In this document: positions 12,956-24,936 of the stretch, one piece after another | Layout: the number at the start of each line of letters is the position of its first letter | Numbering within the stretch: position 1 is the stretch's first letter | Assembly: GCF_004770155.1 (NCBI RefSeq) | Contig: NZ_RQFA01000073.1 | Span: forward strand, 1-64,000 | DNA: 64,000 bases | Direction: 5' to 3' | From: Leptospira gomenensis | GTDB lineage: Bacteria; Spirochaetota; Leptospiria; Leptospirales; Leptospiraceae | Translations under genes and position numbers: made by a program | The notes under the pieces: model-generated | Seen by the model: the letters and a program-made list of their open reading frames with translations, nothing else | What the model was told of the DNA's origin: nothing | The model's database searches: none

Positions 12956-14157
12956 GTTTACGCGTCGAAAATTTAAACAAGGTTTATACCGGATTCAGCG
13001 GACCTTCCAAAAGGATTTGGAACGTTCTATCCTTGGGTTTTCTCGGCAACGACGTACGTTACGACGCTCTTAAGAACGTAAGTTTCGACGTTCGCACCGG
13101 GGAAATCGTAGGATTGATCGGTCGAAACGGGGCCGGAAAATCCACTCTTCTCAAGGTTTTGACGGGAGTTTCTTCCTACGATTCCGGAAAAATTCAAAAG
13201 TCGGGTTCCTTGCGTTCCATTTTGGAATTGGGCGTGGGATTTAATCCGGAACTTTCCGGAGAGGAAAATCTGTATTACAACGGTTTGGTTTGGGGTTTGA
13301 GCCCGCAGGAAATCCGCTCGTCCATGAAAGAGATATTCGAGTTTTCGGATTTATTAGAATTTAAGAATATTCCAATTAAGCAATATTCTTCTGGAATGGT
13401 GATGCGCCTCGGTTTCGCGCTCGCCACTTTTTCCAGACCGGATATATTGATCGTGGACGAGGCACTCGCGGTAGGAGATGCGAGTTTTCAACAGAAATGT
13501 CTGCATCGTTTCCGTTCCTTTCAGGAGAAGGGAACGTTGACCCTCATCGTCAGTCACGATTTGGAACTTTTAAAATCGCTCTGCTCCCGCGTATTGATTT
13601 TGGAGAAAGGGGAATTGGTTTTCGACGGAGATCCGGTCGATGGGTTCCGACATTATATGCAGATCATCGCCGATTCGGGGAGTTCGGAGGAATCCGTTCT
13701 TCCGACCGATAACGGTTCGACGGTGGAGCAACTTTCCGTTTCGATAAAACACAAAGGGCAGATCAATCCGAAACTTCTTCCGGTCGGAGCTTCGATCGAA
13801 ATCGAGATCAACGTCCGATTCAAAACGGACATTCCGGATTTGACCGCGGGTTTTCATATCGACGACGCCCGAGGAATTCGCGCGTTCGGAACCAACAGTT
13901 TTCATTTAGGAAATTCCCTCAAAAATGTCCGAGCCGGAGAACGGGTGAACGTTTCGTTTTCTCTTCCTCTCAATTTTTCCGCGGTCAAATATTCTTTAGG
14001 AATCGCTTTACACGAGGGAGACAACCACGTAGGTCGGAACTACCTTTGGAAAGACGGAGTTTTGTCTTTCGAACTGGAACGTCTGGGGATTCCGAAATTC
14101 GAGGGCGCGGCTTGGATTCCCGTACAAAGTCGTTCGGAAAAAGACGGTCGATCCTGA
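12952..14157 (+). CDS. polysaccharide ABC exporter ATPase (Wzt-like) with C-terminal domain
   Basis: A 401-residue ATPase. Residues about 1-240 are the nucleotide-binding domain, with Walker A GRNGAGKST, signature YSSGM and Walker B ILIVDEALAVGD. Residues about 260-395 form a beta-rich C-terminal domain like that of Wzt proteins that read the capped end of an O-antigen. Such a domain implies export of a finished, terminally modified polymer. The start is TTG at 12952, overlapping the permease stop. Bases 13363-13390 contain an AT-rich inverted repeat inside the coding sequence. Confidence 0.9.
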   Translation: MSLRVENLNKVYTGFSGPSKRIWNVLSLGFLGNDVRYDALKNVSFDVRTGEIVGLIGRNGAGKSTLLKVLTGVSSYDSGKIQKSGSLRSILELGVGFNPELSGEENLYYNGLVWGLSPQEIRSSMKEIFEFSDLLEFKNIPIKQYSSGMVMRLGFALATFSRPDILIVDEALAVGDASFQQKCLHRFRSFQEKGTLTLIVSHDLELLKSLCSRVLILEKGELVFDGDPVDGFRHYMQIIADSGSSEESVLPTDNGSTVEQLSVSIKHKGQINPKLLPVGASIEIEINVRFKTDIPDLTAGFHIDDARGIRAFGTNSFHLGNSLKNVRAGERVNVSFSLPLNFSAVKYSLGIALHEGDNHVGRNYLWKDGVLSFELERLGIPKFEGAAWIPVQSRSEKDGRS

Positions 14158-14205
14158 TTTATTTTTCTTTCTAAGTCCGGAAAGACCGAAATTCTGGTCT
14201 TCAAT

Positions 14206-15516
14206 ATGAAAGTTTGTGTGATTGGAAGCGGTTATGTCGGTTTGGTCGCGGGAGCCTGTTTTGCGGAATACGGAAATCACGTAATCTGCGTCGATAAGGA
14301 CGAAACAAAAATCGCAAATCTAAAACAAGGAATCATTCCCATCTATGAACCAGGTCTTTCCGAGTTGGTTCTCAATAACTGGAAGGAAAAACGACTGGAA
14401 TTCACCACTTCCTTGAAGGAAGGAGTCGAAAGGTCGGATATCATTTTTATCGCCGTAGGAACCCCCACGTTGCCCGACGGTTCCTCCGACCTTAGCGCCG
14501 TTTTTGCGGTGGCCAAGGAAATCGGCAAATCCATCAACGGATACAAAGTGATCGTGGATAAATCTACGGTTCCGGTCGGAACTGCGGCTCAAGTTAAGGC
14601 GATCATCGCAAACGAAACGAAGTCGGAGTTCGACGTCGTCTCCAATCCTGAATTTTTAAAGGAAGGAGCGGCCATCGACGACTTTATGCGTCCCGAGCGT
14701 GTCGTGATCGGTTCCGACACGCAGAAAGCCGGAGATTTGATCGCACAATTGTATGCTCCTTTTGTTTTGAACGGCAATCCGATTTTAAGAATGGGGGTCG
14801 TTTCCGCGGAGCTTACGAAATACGCGTGTAACGCATTTCTCGCCACAAAAATATCCTTCGCCAACGAGATCGCGAATCTTTGCGAAGCGGTCGGAGCCAA
14901 CTACGAGGATGTGCGGAAGGGAATGGGAACCGATTCAAGAATCGGAAGACAGTTTCTTTACGCGGGGATCGGATACGGCGGTTCCTGTTTTCCCAAGGAC
15001 GTTCGTGCGTTGATCAAAACGTCGGAAGACGAAGGCGCTCCTCTGCAGATTATCCGTAAGGTCGAAGAAGTCAACGAGTCGCAGAAGATCCGACTTTATG
15101 AGAAAATCGTAAAATTCTACGGTGAATCCGGTCTTGCCGGAAAAACGTTCGCCGTATGGGGTTTGTCCTTCAAACCGGGAACGGACGACATGAGAGAAGC
15201 TCCGTCCATTCCCTTGCTTTTGAAATTACATGAAAAAAACGTAAAGTTACGCGCCTTTGATCCCGTTTCGAAGGAAACTTCCAAGGTTTATTTCGATGGA
15301 AAAGTGGAATACGCCCCCGATGCCTACGCGGCGTTGCAAGGGGCGGATGCACTTTTGCTTTTGACCGAATGGAGGGAATTCCGGGAACCGGATTTCGGAA
15401 AGATCAAAAGTCTTTTAAAATCGAACGTAATTTTCGACGGAAGAAATCAATATTCGCCCGAACTTATGCAAAAGGAAGGGTTCCGTTATTTTTCGATCGG
15501 AAAGCCGAACGTTTGA
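14206..15516 (+). CDS. ugd: UDP-glucose 6-dehydrogenase
   Basis: A 436-residue UDP-glucose/GDP-mannose dehydrogenase. The N-terminal Rossmann motif is GSGYVGL. Catalytic Cys261 lies in GIGYGGSCFPKD, with Lys205 in AELTKYACNA. It oxidises UDP-glucose to UDP-glucuronate in two NAD-dependent steps, supplying sugar for surface polysaccharide. Its place just after a Wzm/Wzt-type exporter fits that role. Forty-eight bases separate it from the ATPase gene. It ends before a perfect long inverted repeat. Confidence 0.95.
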   Translation: MKVCVIGSGYVGLVAGACFAEYGNHVICVDKDETKIANLKQGIIPIYEPGLSELVLNNWKEKRLEFTTSLKEGVERSDIIFIAVGTPTLPDGSSDLSAVFAVAKEIGKSINGYKVIVDKSTVPVGTAAQVKAIIANETKSEFDVVSNPEFLKEGAAIDDFMRPERVVIGSDTQKAGDLIAQLYAPFVLNGNPILRMGVVSAELTKYACNAFLATKISFANEIANLCEAVGANYEDVRKGMGTDSRIGRQFLYAGIGYGGSCFPKDVRALIKTSEDEGAPLQIIRKVEEVNESQKIRLYEKIVKFYGESGLAGKTFAVWGLSFKPGTDDMREAPSIPLLLKLHEKNVKLRAFDPVSKETSKVYFDGKVEYAPDAYAALQGADALLLLTEWREFREPDFGKIKSLLKSNVIFDGRNQYSPELMQKEGFRYFSIGKPNV

Positions 15517-15525
15517 ATTTTCGTT

Positions 15526-15567
15526 TTAGGAGATCCTACAACGGGATTTCACCGTAGGATCTCCTAA
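15526..15567. terminator. perfect 14-bp-arm inverted repeat after ugd
   Basis: Bases 15526-15539 (TTAGGAGATCCTAC) and 15554-15567 are exact reverse complements around a 14-nt loop. There is no T-tract, so termination is only a possibility. Each arm is also a copy of the GTAGGATCTCC variant of the interspersed repeat, so this is a back-to-back pair of repeat units. Confidence 0.7.
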
Positions 15568-15709
15568 CTTCCGAAGAACCGCTAAAAAATCGAAGTTCCG
15601 TCAGAAAGAATCGACTCGAAGCGGTAGGAACTCCCGTAAAAAGACAAGGCTCGAGTCAATGGAAGGAGTTCCGACCAAAGAAAGCCGATACCACCGTGCC
15701 ATCCGTCTT
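15568..15709. repeat. intergenic stretch with repeat copies
   Basis: It holds a repeat copy, GTAGGAACTCCC, at 15624-15635 and a degenerate inverted one near 15662. Seven-base arms GACTCGA and TCGAGTC flank the first copy. No gene is visible. Confidence 0.6.
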
Positions 15710-16084
15710 TTACGTTATTCGCAAAACGGACGCGTCGAAATAGACTTCGTTGCGTATCAGTTTTCGATCCTCGATTTCCACGATGTCGCATCCGTAAATT
15801 TCGCGGATCGTTTCGCCGATCGGAATCCGCGCTTTCCACTTCAGAGTACAACCCTTTTCGGTGGGAAAAATCTCTTCGGCCGTCCAAACCCAAGCGGGAT
15901 TTTTTCTCAAAAGCGGACGCAAATAGGCGGAAAGAACCGTTTTACCTTTGAGCCCTTTGGTCAAAAACGGATCCGAATAAAAAACGTTCTCGTGGTAAAA
16001 TTCGGCAAGGGTTTTGTATTGATTCGGATTTCCTTCCGAGGTCCAAGCGCCTAACCACTGTTTGATGAAAAATTCCAATTCCAT
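15710..16084 (-). CDS. SnoaL/NTF2-like protein
   Basis: A 124-residue protein with the NTF2-like fold pattern: helical N-terminus with FIKQWLGAW, then a segment reading DPFLTKGLKGKTVLSAYLRPLL, typical of SnoaL-like or steroid-isomerase-like proteins. The beta-rich remainder ends with an acidic pair region. Members bind or isomerise small hydrophobic molecules, and the substrate here cannot be told. It lies three bases downstream of purK on the same strand and is likely co-transcribed with purE-purK. Confidence 0.8.
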   Translation of the reverse strand: MELEFFIKQWLGAWTSEGNPNQYKTLAEFYHENVFYSDPFLTKGLKGKTVLSAYLRPLLRKNPAWVWTAEEIFPTEKGCTLKWKARIPIGETIREIYGCDIVEIEDRKLIRNEVYFDASVLRIT

Positions 16085-16087
16085 TCG

Positions 16088-17220
<1,133 letters not shown>

Positions 17221-17224
<4 letters not shown>

Positions 17225-17709
17225 GTTAAGTCCTTGTTTTTCGAAAGTGCTTCGTCACGGATCTTTTCACGGTAACGGTCCAATCGTTCGGCGAGGGAAA
17301 CGTCCCGTAAAGAAAGAATTCGAACCGCGAGTAAACCCGCGTTTTTTGCTCCCGCGGTTCCTATGGCCATCGTTCCTACCGGAACTCCGCCCGGCATCTG
17401 GACTATGGAAAGAAGGCTGTCCAATCCGTTCAACGTTTTACTTTGCACCGGAACACCTAACACGGGTAAGGTGGTTAACGAGGCTACCATACCCGGAAGA
17501 TGTGCGGCCCCGCCGGCGCCGGCTATGATAACCGAATATCCCGTGTCTCTCGCGGACTTGGAAAATTCCACCATTAGTTCGGGAGATCTGTGTGCCGATA
17601 CGATCTCCTTATGGACGGTCACTCCGAATTCCTTCAAAATCGTTTCGGCTTCCTTCATGGTTTCCCAATCCGAATGACTCCCCATAATGATCGCGACTTT
17701 TGCGTCCAT
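17221..17709 (-). CDS. purE: N5-carboxyaminoimidazole ribonucleotide mutase
   Basis: A 162-residue class I PurE with the MGSHSDW phosphate-binding loop near residue 9, SAHRSPELM, and the [12 protein letters not shown] segment holding the catalytic loop. It converts N5-CAIR to CAIR. Its length is normal. It is the first gene of a purE-purK-SnoaL run, 52 bases downstream of murF on the same strand. Confidence 0.97.
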
Positions 17710-17761
17710 TTTTTCGCTCCTATTAAGATCGTCCTATCGTGTTCCAACGTGGCAAGTATTA

Positions 17762-19177
17762 TTAAACCGTATCCGCGGGAAGGCCTTCGACGAAACGCTC
17801 CAGCCTGATTCCACGAGACGCTTTGGCTAATACGACGGAGCCTTCCGGCACTTTCTCTGTGAACGTTCGAAGCAAATTCCCCAACCCGTCTTCCGTATCC
17901 GGAAAATGAAACGATAGTTTAGAATCGTTCGAACGTTTTGAAAATTCCCTTTGAATCAAAGTCGAATCGGCGCCGAAGGTAAACAAACCTTTCAAATTCT
18001 CGAAACCGGCGCAGACTTTTCCGAGCTTTTTGTGAAAAGATCGGGAATGTTTTCCCAACTCGCGCATATCGCCTAACACCGCGTAAAAGTCTTTTCCTTC
18101 GGAAAGTTGTGAGGCGACTTCGAGAGAGGATATCATGGATTCGTAATTCGCGTTGTATGTATCGTTGATAACGGAATATTTCCCTCTTTGAAAATCCAGG
18201 CGTTTGTTTGCGGAACGAAATTCCGATATGCCGGCTGCGATCCAATCTTTAGGAACGCCGATTTTCTCCAAACACGCGGTTGTGACGGCGACGTTCTCCA
18301 ATAGTCTGTCCCCAGGTAGATTCCAAACCACCGGTTTACCGTCGTATTCCAATACGAATCCGGATGATTTTTTTTCGGATACTTTAAAAAAACGTTTCGT
18401 ATCTGCGATTTCGAATGTTACTCCGTATTTTCCGGTTTTCTTATTTAGAATTTTAGAATATTCTCCCGAACTCGGATAAAAAAGAAACCCTCCTCGGGGC
18501 ATTCCTTCCACCACTTCCGCTTTCGCTTTGGCTATGTTTTTCCGACTTCCTAAAAATTCGATATGCGCAGTTCCTATCGTAGTTATGACCGCGAAATCCG
18601 GTTTGGCGATTTTGGAAAGTCTTGCTATTTCTCCTTTGTGATTCATCCCCATTTCACAAACCGCGATTCTGGTTTTATCGTCGATTCTGAATACGGTAAA
18701 CGGCAATCCGATTTCGTTGTTATAGTTTTTTTCCGTAACCACAAGCGCGTCTTCTCCCAGATTTTTTAAACAAGAAGCGAAAAGTTCTTTCGTCGTGGTT
18801 TTTCCGCTGGAGCCAGTTACTGCGATCACCACGGGGCGGAATCTCGATCTATGAAACGCGGCCAATTCGCCTAACGCACGTAAGGTGTCATCGACTATCA
18901 TGGCCTTTCTCGTTTCGTCTTTGCTCAGTGAGGATAGAATGGAGTGGTTTTTTTCGCATAAGAAATAGGAAGCTCCTTTGGAAAGCGCGTCCGGAATGAA
19001 TTCGTGTCCGTCCCGATTTCCTCGAAGCGGAACGAAAAGCGAATTCTGCTCCGCTTCCGAAGAAGAAGTTGTAATACTATGAATCGGTGGTTCTTTTTGA
19101 AAAAACGATTCGATCCCTTCGTCAACGTTTAGGACGCGACGTAAGGTCGCCGGATCGTAATGGAAAGCGGCTTTCAT
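17762..19177 (-). CDS. murF: UDP-N-acetylmuramoyl-tripeptide--D-alanyl-D-alanine ligase
   Basis: A 471-residue Mur ligase. The P-loop is GSSGKTTTKE (about residue 120). The central ATPase domain includes YNNEIGLPFTV, and the C-terminal domain includes NDTYNANYESM and the GDMRELG signature. It adds D-Ala-D-Ala to the muramyl tripeptide in the cytoplasm, completing the peptidoglycan stem peptide. The start is ATG 19177. It stands apart from other mur genes in this window. Confidence 0.96.
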   Translation of the reverse strand: MKAAFHYDPATLRRVLNVDEGIESFFQKEPPIHSITTSSSEAEQNSLFVPLRGNRDGHEFIPDALSKGASYFLCEKNHSILSSLSKDETRKAMIVDDTLRALGELAAFHRSRFRPVVIAVTGSSGKTTTKELFASCLKNLGEDALVVTEKNYNNEIGLPFTVFRIDDKTRIAVCEMGMNHKGEIARLSKIAKPDFAVITTIGTAHIEFLGSRKNIAKAKAEVVEGMPRGGFLFYPSSGEYSKILNKKTGKYGVTFEIADTKRFFKVSEKKSSGFVLEYDGKPVVWNLPGDRLLENVAVTTACLEKIGVPKDWIAAGISEFRSANKRLDFQRGKYSVINDTYNANYESMISSLEVASQLSEGKDFYAVLGDMRELGKHSRSFHKKLGKVCAGFENLKGLFTFGADSTLIQREFSKRSNDSKLSFHFPDTEDGLGNLLRTFTEKVPEGSVVLAKASRGIRLERFVEGLPADTV

Positions 19178-19363
19178 GCGTCCAGGATGCGGAGGCGGAG
19201 AGATTTGAAAATTCTAAAAAAACGTTTTGTTGTTCCGCACGACGTAGGCCGGTTCCTACGTGCTTCGGCGTTGGACTCGATCCGAGGAAAGATTTTATTC
19301 GGATGAAAAAACGCGAATCCTTGATTGTCGGATTTATATGGATGCAAGAGCTGCTCTTCGATT

Positions 19364-19990
19364 ATGAAAAAAATATTCATTTACAATCGCCCCGCCTTTA
19401 TTCCGCTCCTGTGGTATTGTTCCGCTTTGTTTCTGGGTGTTTTGCTGTTTTTGCCTCCTTATTTCTTCGTCGATTCCCGGATTCGTTCCTCGGACGGGTT
19501 TTTCGGGGATTTCTCCGTTTCGTTTCTCGGGGGCGCGGTTTTTGTATTCGCCATTTTTCTGTTGGCTTCGTTTTTGTTGTGGCTCGGAATAGCGCGTCTC
19601 ATCAAATTCGAACGGGTTTCCGTTGATCAAGAATTTATTTCCATTTCGGGAGGCCTTTTTCTTTCTTCGGGGAAGAGGTTTTATACGGGAGGTCCGATTC
19701 GAATTCCGCTCACGTCGGACTTTCGGTTCCGGGCCCTCAAGGACGGATTTTCGAAGAGTGTCGGTTTTTACGTCGATTTGCCTGTGGACGGCGGTTGGCA
19801 TTCTTTTTTGATCGTTCCACATTGTCCGGATCCGTTTCGTTTGGCCCGACGAATCAACGCTGTTTTAGAAGCGTTCGGTTCCGCTGCGAGGTCCGTCCAC
19901 ATGTCGGAACACTTGCAAAAACAATTGTATAAGAAAAAAGGCATGAAAGCCGGAAAAAAGGCGAAGGAAAAGGAAAAGTCCGTTTCCTAA
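19364..19990 (+). CDS. membrane protein of unknown function
   Basis: 208 residues from ATG 19364; an upstream TTG at 19325 would add 13 residues. Two membrane segments (about 13-32 and 55-80) precede a cytoplasmic beta-rich part (about 90-175) and a highly basic Lys/Glu-rich C-terminus. The layout resembles proteins with a PH-like domain after two helices, but I cannot assign a family. It is divergent from murF and convergent with nadD. Confidence 0.75.
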   Translation: MKKIFIYNRPAFIPLLWYCSALFLGVLLFLPPYFFVDSRIRSSDGFFGDFSVSFLGGAVFVFAIFLLASFLLWLGIARLIKFERVSVDQEFISISGGLFLSSGKRFYTGGPIRIPLTSDFRFRALKDGFSKSVGFYVDLPVDGGWHSFLIVPHCPDPFRLARRINAVLEAFGSAARSVHMSEHLQKQLYKKKGMKAGKKAKEKEKSVS

Positions 19991-20042
19991 ATCCGGTTCC
20001 GATTTCGTGACGATGTTCCGACCTCAGTTGGAAGGGGAGATC

Positions 20043-20654
20043 CTACGTTCGGTAGAGCCCTTTTTTTTCGATGTAATTTCGTAAATTTGCGGGAACTCCC
20101 CGGTTTTCTCGCGAGATTCCGAATTCACGTCGTAATTCCGTCGAACTTACGGGAAGAAGCGGGTTGTTCAAAAACGTAAATTTCGAGGAAACCTCTCCTA
20201 GTTCCGGATTTTCAGGAATCGTTTCGGAAGTCCGTCGGAACACGCAGACCGTTTTTACCGAACCTAGGATTTTTTTCCAGTCCTTCCATTCGTGAAAATT
20301 TGAATAATTGTCCTCGCCGATCAATAGGTAGAACTCCCTTTCCGGGTAGGAACTCCCCAGTTCCTCCAAGGTGCGGACCGTGTAACTAGGCCCTTCCCGT
20401 TTTAGTTCCAAATCCAAAATCGTGACGTTCTCCTCGAACTCCGAGACAAATAGTTGCAGCATTTCTAATATAGCTTCCGGAGAAGAAGTCTTTTCCCCTT
20501 TGAGAGGATTTTGAAGATTGGGAACGAGAAACACTTCCTTACAGTCGGGAAATTCCCGAAAAAAAGAACGTAGAATCCCTGCGTGACCGAAATGGGGAGG
20601 ATCGAAACTACCTCCGAATATCCCCGTCGGAATTTTGACGGAATCGTTCGTCAC
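20043..20654 (-). CDS. nadD: nicotinate-nucleotide adenylyltransferase
   Basis: A 203-residue nucleotidyltransferase with the [11 protein letters not shown] motif (residues 14-24) and the C-terminal SSTELR motif (ISSTxxR class). It adenylates nicotinate mononucleotide in NAD synthesis. It follows proA by five bases at the end of an obg-proB-proA-nadD series, the usual Leptospira order. The missing neighbour in many genomes, rsfS, is not visible downstream within this window. Confidence 0.95.
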   Translation of the reverse strand: MTNDSVKIPTGIFGGSFDPPHFGHAGILRSFFREFPDCKEVFLVPNLQNPLKGEKTSSPEAILEMLQLFVSEFEENVTILDLELKREGPSYTVRTLEELGSSYPEREFYLLIGEDNYSNFHEWKDWKKILGSVKTVCVFRRTSETIPENPELGEVSSKFTFLNNPLLPVSSTELRREFGISRENRGVPANLRNYIEKKGLYRT

Positions 20655-20659
20655 GGCTT

Positions 20660-21910
20660 TTAACCTCTGACTTGTCCGCTTCCGTTGACGTAAGTCGTCG
20701 TAGTGGTAAGATGGACGAGCCCCATCGGTCCTCTCACGTGCAGTTTTCCCGTGGAAATTCCGACCTCGGCTCCGAGCCCGAATTCTCCACCGTCATGGAA
20801 ACGGGTGGAACAATTCACGAAAAGTGCCGCGGAATCCAAAGAGTCCACGAACGTTTTTGCCGCGCCGAGATCCTCCGTTACGATCGCTTCCGTATGTCCC
20901 GAAGAGGTTCTTTCGATAAAGGCCAAAGCGTCTTCCAAGGAAGAAACCGTTTTTACGGAAAGACGGAGATCCAAAAATTCCTCCAAATAATCCTCTTCTT
21001 TTACGGGTTTGCCGTTCGGATACAAAGCAAGGGCCGGGCCGTCTAACAGCAATTCGACGCCTTCCTTGGCCAGAGTTTCGAGTAATTCTTTGCGGAAGGG
21101 ATAACCGGTATGAAGAATCAGATTCTCCGTAGCGTTACAAACTCCCGGTCTTTGCGTTTTGGAATTGATCACGATCGGAATCACCTTTTCCGGATCCGCG
21201 TCCTGATCGATATAAAGATTACAAACACCTTTGTCGTGTTTGACGACGGGGATTTTCGAATTCTCCGATACGAAACGGATCAGACCTTCTCCGCCCCTCG
21301 GAACCACGATGTCTATCGTCGAAGTCTGTTGAAAAAAGGGCAACATAAAGGAACGGTCGGTTTTATCAACGAAAGTGACCGCTCCCGGATCGATTCCTTC
21401 CTTTATTAGAATTTCATGAAATAGTTTCACTAAAATTTCGTTCGTTCGGAAAGATTCGCTTCCTCCGCGAAGAATACACGCGTTCCCGGATTTGAACGAC
21501 AAGGCGCCCACGTCGATGGTGACGTTGGGACGGGATTCGTAAATGACCATCACGACTCCGAGCGGAACCCGTTTGGTGGACAGTTCCAGTCCATTGGGAA
21601 GAGTCAGCCCGCGGACTACTTCGCCGACCGGATCGGGTAGGGAAACGATCTCGCGCACCGCGGTCGCCATCGCTTCGATCCTCTTGTCGTTTAACAAAAG
21701 TCGATCCATCAGAGCGGAGGAAAGATTTTTCTCACGTCCTTCCTTGAGATCGATCTCGTTTGCCGCCAGAATTTCCGACCGTCTTTTTATCAGGAGTTCC
21801 GCCAAATCCAGGAGAATTTTATTCTTTTTCGAGGTCGAAAGGATCTTTAAAAAGCGGGCGGCCTTTTTGGCCTTGGAACATAGGTTTTCCACGTATTCCG
21901 TTTCTTTCAC
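20660..21910 (-). CDS. proA: gamma-glutamyl phosphate reductase
   Basis: A 416-residue aldehyde-dehydrogenase-fold enzyme. The catalytic cysteine is in the [15 protein letters not shown] segment, and the conserved VPRGG and [15 protein letters not shown] stretches are intact. It reduces gamma-glutamyl phosphate to the semialdehyde, the second step of proline synthesis. It is coupled to proB by a 4-base overlap. Confidence 0.97.
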   Translation of the reverse strand: MKETEYVENLCSKAKKAARFLKILSTSKKNKILLDLAELLIKRRSEILAANEIDLKEGREKNLSSALMDRLLLNDKRIEAMATAVREIVSLPDPVGEVVRGLTLPNGLELSTKRVPLGVVMVIYESRPNVTIDVGALSFKSGNACILRGGSESFRTNEILVKLFHEILIKEGIDPGAVTFVDKTDRSFMLPFFQQTSTIDIVVPRGGEGLIRFVSENSKIPVVKHDKGVCNLYIDQDADPEKVIPIVINSKTQRPGVCNATENLILHTGYPFRKELLETLAKEGVELLLDGPALALYPNGKPVKEEDYLEEFLDLRLSVKTVSSLEDALAFIERTSSGHTEAIVTEDLGAAKTFVDSLDSAALFVNCSTRFHDGGEFGLGAEVGISTGKLHVRGPMGLVHLTTTTTYVNGSGQVRG

Positions 21911-22788
21911 TGGGAACTTCCTCCGTTTCCGTTGCGGTTTTTGCGTATGATTTCCTTGATTTCCTCTTCTGAAAAAATACGATTTCCCGAAGGAGCGACT
22001 AACGTGCCGATTTCGTTTTTATCGAGGAACTCGCGTATTACGTGCATCTTTTTGCCGTTTAGAATCGCCGTAGGAACTCCCGCCTCCGAAAGTAAACCGG
22101 CGGATTTCAATTTGGTGAACATTCCTCCGGTGCCGGGACCGCTCGGGCCTCCGGCCAAATCCATGTCCTCTTGTTTGACTTCCCGCAAAAAAGGAACCGT
22201 GTTTCCTTCCTTTAAAAAACCGTCCACTCCGGTGAGAATGATCAAAAGATCCGCTTCCACAAGAAGGCTTACCAAAGCGGAAAGCATATCGTTGTCTCCG
22301 AATTTGACCTCTTCGGTCGCGACCGAATCGTTTTCGTTGACGACCGGAAGGATTCCCCAGCGCAACAACTGGGTGAAAGTGTTTTTAAGATTCTTATATC
22401 CTTCTTTGGATTCGAGATCCAAAACTCCGAAAAGAATCTGTGCGATACTCAGATTTACCTTGGAAAAAAAACTATCGTAAAGATTGACGAGTCTATTTTG
22501 TCCCATGGCGGCCAAAGCCTGTTTTTCGGAAAGGGATTCGCCGGAGGAAATGGAAGAGGGAAGTTCGCTTAACAAAAGTCTTCCCCGTGCGATCGCTCCG
22601 GAGGAAACGAGAATGACTTCCTTGCCCGCGTCTCGGAGAAAACGAATGTCGCTTACCAATTGAAAAAGAAAATCGTTCACTTCGGATTCGGGTCCGGAAA
22701 GCCGCGCCGATCCGACCTTGATCACGATTTTTTCCGCGTTCCGGATTCTTTCGGAAAGCGTATGTCGTTCCATAATCGTCGATTTCAT
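21907..22788 (-). CDS. proB: glutamate 5-kinase without PUA domain
   Basis: A 293-residue amino-acid kinase domain, including VIKVGSARL at the N-terminus, [18 protein letters not shown], and the [12 protein letters not shown] region. It phosphorylates glutamate to start proline synthesis and is normally feedback-inhibited by proline. The C-terminal PUA domain of the roughly 367-residue enterobacterial enzyme is absent, as in several other lineages. The start is ATG 22788, two bases after obg ends. Confidence 0.95.
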   Translation of the reverse strand: MKSTIMERHTLSERIRNAEKIVIKVGSARLSGPESEVNDFLFQLVSDIRFLRDAGKEVILVSSGAIARGRLLLSELPSSISSGESLSEKQALAAMGQNRLVNLYDSFFSKVNLSIAQILFGVLDLESKEGYKNLKNTFTQLLRWGILPVVNENDSVATEEVKFGDNDMLSALVSLLVEADLLIILTGVDGFLKEGNTVPFLREVKQEDMDLAGGPSGPGTGGMFTKLKSAGLLSEAGVPTAILNGKKMHVIREFLDKNEIGTLVAPSGNRIFSEEEIKEIIRKNRNGNGGSSQ

Positions 22789-22790
22789 AA

Positions 22791-23933
22791 CTATGGATCC
22801 TGCCCTTTCGATTCCGAAAACGGATCGGAGTTTATTACGTTATGCGAAACATCGTGACTTTGCGAAATAGCGGAATCGTTTTCGTCTCCCGCGGAATCCG
22901 AATCGGCTACATCCTTCGGACGTAGCACTTTTTCGATTTCGGCTTTGAAGAAGGTTTCGTCCATCGCTTCCAACAAATCTTCCAGGTTGGTCCCGCGATC
23001 CGCTGAAATCGCGATGACGCTTCCCAAATGTTTCACCTTAGAGATCAGATCCTCGGTGAAAGAGGGATCGTCCCAGACGTCGATTTTGTTCAATACCACG
23101 AGATACGGACGTTCCAAAAGTTCCGGGTTGTATGTGGAGAGTTCGTTCTGTAACATCTTGAAGTCTTCTTCTATGTCGAGCGAAGAAGCGTCGAAAAGAT
23201 ATACGATCCCTTTGACGCGTTCGATGTGACGCAAAAAGGAAAGACCCAGTCCGATTCCCATACTCGCGCCTTCAATGATTCCGGGGATGTCGGCGACTGT
23301 GAATCGGAAGATGTCTCCTCTTCGTTTTACGACGCCCAGATTCGGAGAAAGAGTGGTGAACGCGTATCCCGCGATCTTTGGATGTGCGTCCGTTATTTTC
23401 GAAATCAAGGTGGATTTTCCTGCATTGGGAAGTCCTACGATCCCCACGTCCGCCAGAAGTTTTAGGGAAAGACGGAGAGACTTGTATTCTCCCGGTTCTC
23501 CCGGTTGCGCAAAACGAGGGGTTTGGTTGGTGGAGGATTTGAAATGTGTGTTTCCTTTGCCGCCGCGACCGCCCTTTGCTACGACGAACGTTTGTGATTC
23601 CGAGACGAAGTCGAACAGGAGGTCCCCCGTTTCCTCGTCATAAATTTGCGTTCCCAAGGGAACGAATAGGGTTAAATCCTCTCCCTTTTTTCCGGAACAG
23701 TTATCGCCGACTCCGGGAAAGCCGGCTTCCGCCTTAAATTTACGTTTGGAAAGATATTTGTCCAACGTGTACATCGAAAGGTTCGGGCGTAGAATCACGT
23801 TGCCGCCGATTCCTCCGTCTCCTCCGTCGGGTCCGCCGAACTCCACGTATTTTTCCCTGCGAAAATGTACGGAACCGGCCCCACCGTGTCCGGCGAACAC
23901 TTCGATTGCGATTTCGTCTACAAAGGATTCCAT
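22791..23933 (-). CDS. obg: Obg/CgtA GTPase
   Basis: A 380-residue GTPase. Residues about 1-158 are the Gly-rich Obg fold ([12 protein letters not shown]). The G domain has G1 [10 protein letters not shown]3 DIPG and G4 NKID. It acts in 50S subunit maturation and stress signalling. The Ser/Asp-rich C-terminal tail (about 340-380) is variable in the family. It probably has its own promoter, because a hairpin and T-tract separate it from rpmA. Confidence 0.96.
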   Translation of the reverse strand: MESFVDEIAIEVFAGHGGAGSVHFRREKYVEFGGPDGGDGGIGGNVILRPNLSMYTLDKYLSKRKFKAEAGFPGVGDNCSGKKGEDLTLFVPLGTQIYDEETGDLLFDFVSESQTFVVAKGGRGGKGNTHFKSSTNQTPRFAQPGEPGEYKSLRLSLKLLADVGIVGLPNAGKSTLISKITDAHPKIAGYAFTTLSPNLGVVKRRGDIFRFTVADIPGIIEGASMGIGLGLSFLRHIERVKGIVYLFDASSLDIEEDFKMLQNELSTYNPELLERPYLVVLNKIDVWDDPSFTEDLISKVKHLGSVIAISADRGTNLEDLLEAMDETFFKAEIEKVLRPKDVADSDSAGDENDSAISQSHDVSHNVINSDPFSESKGQDP

Positions 23934-23965
23934 GGATTTTGAATATTCTAAATTTTGAAACTATC

Positions 23966-24029
<64 letters not shown>

Positions 24030-24048
24030 GCGGTTAAACTATGAAGGG

Positions 24049-24936
<888 letters not shown>

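Noticed and set aside
22070..22082. GTAGGAACTCC copies inside proB, nadD and the amidase gene
   Set aside because: There the bases encode conserved Gly-Val-Pro-Thr or similar residues of the families, so the match is explained by coding and not counted as repeat insertions.
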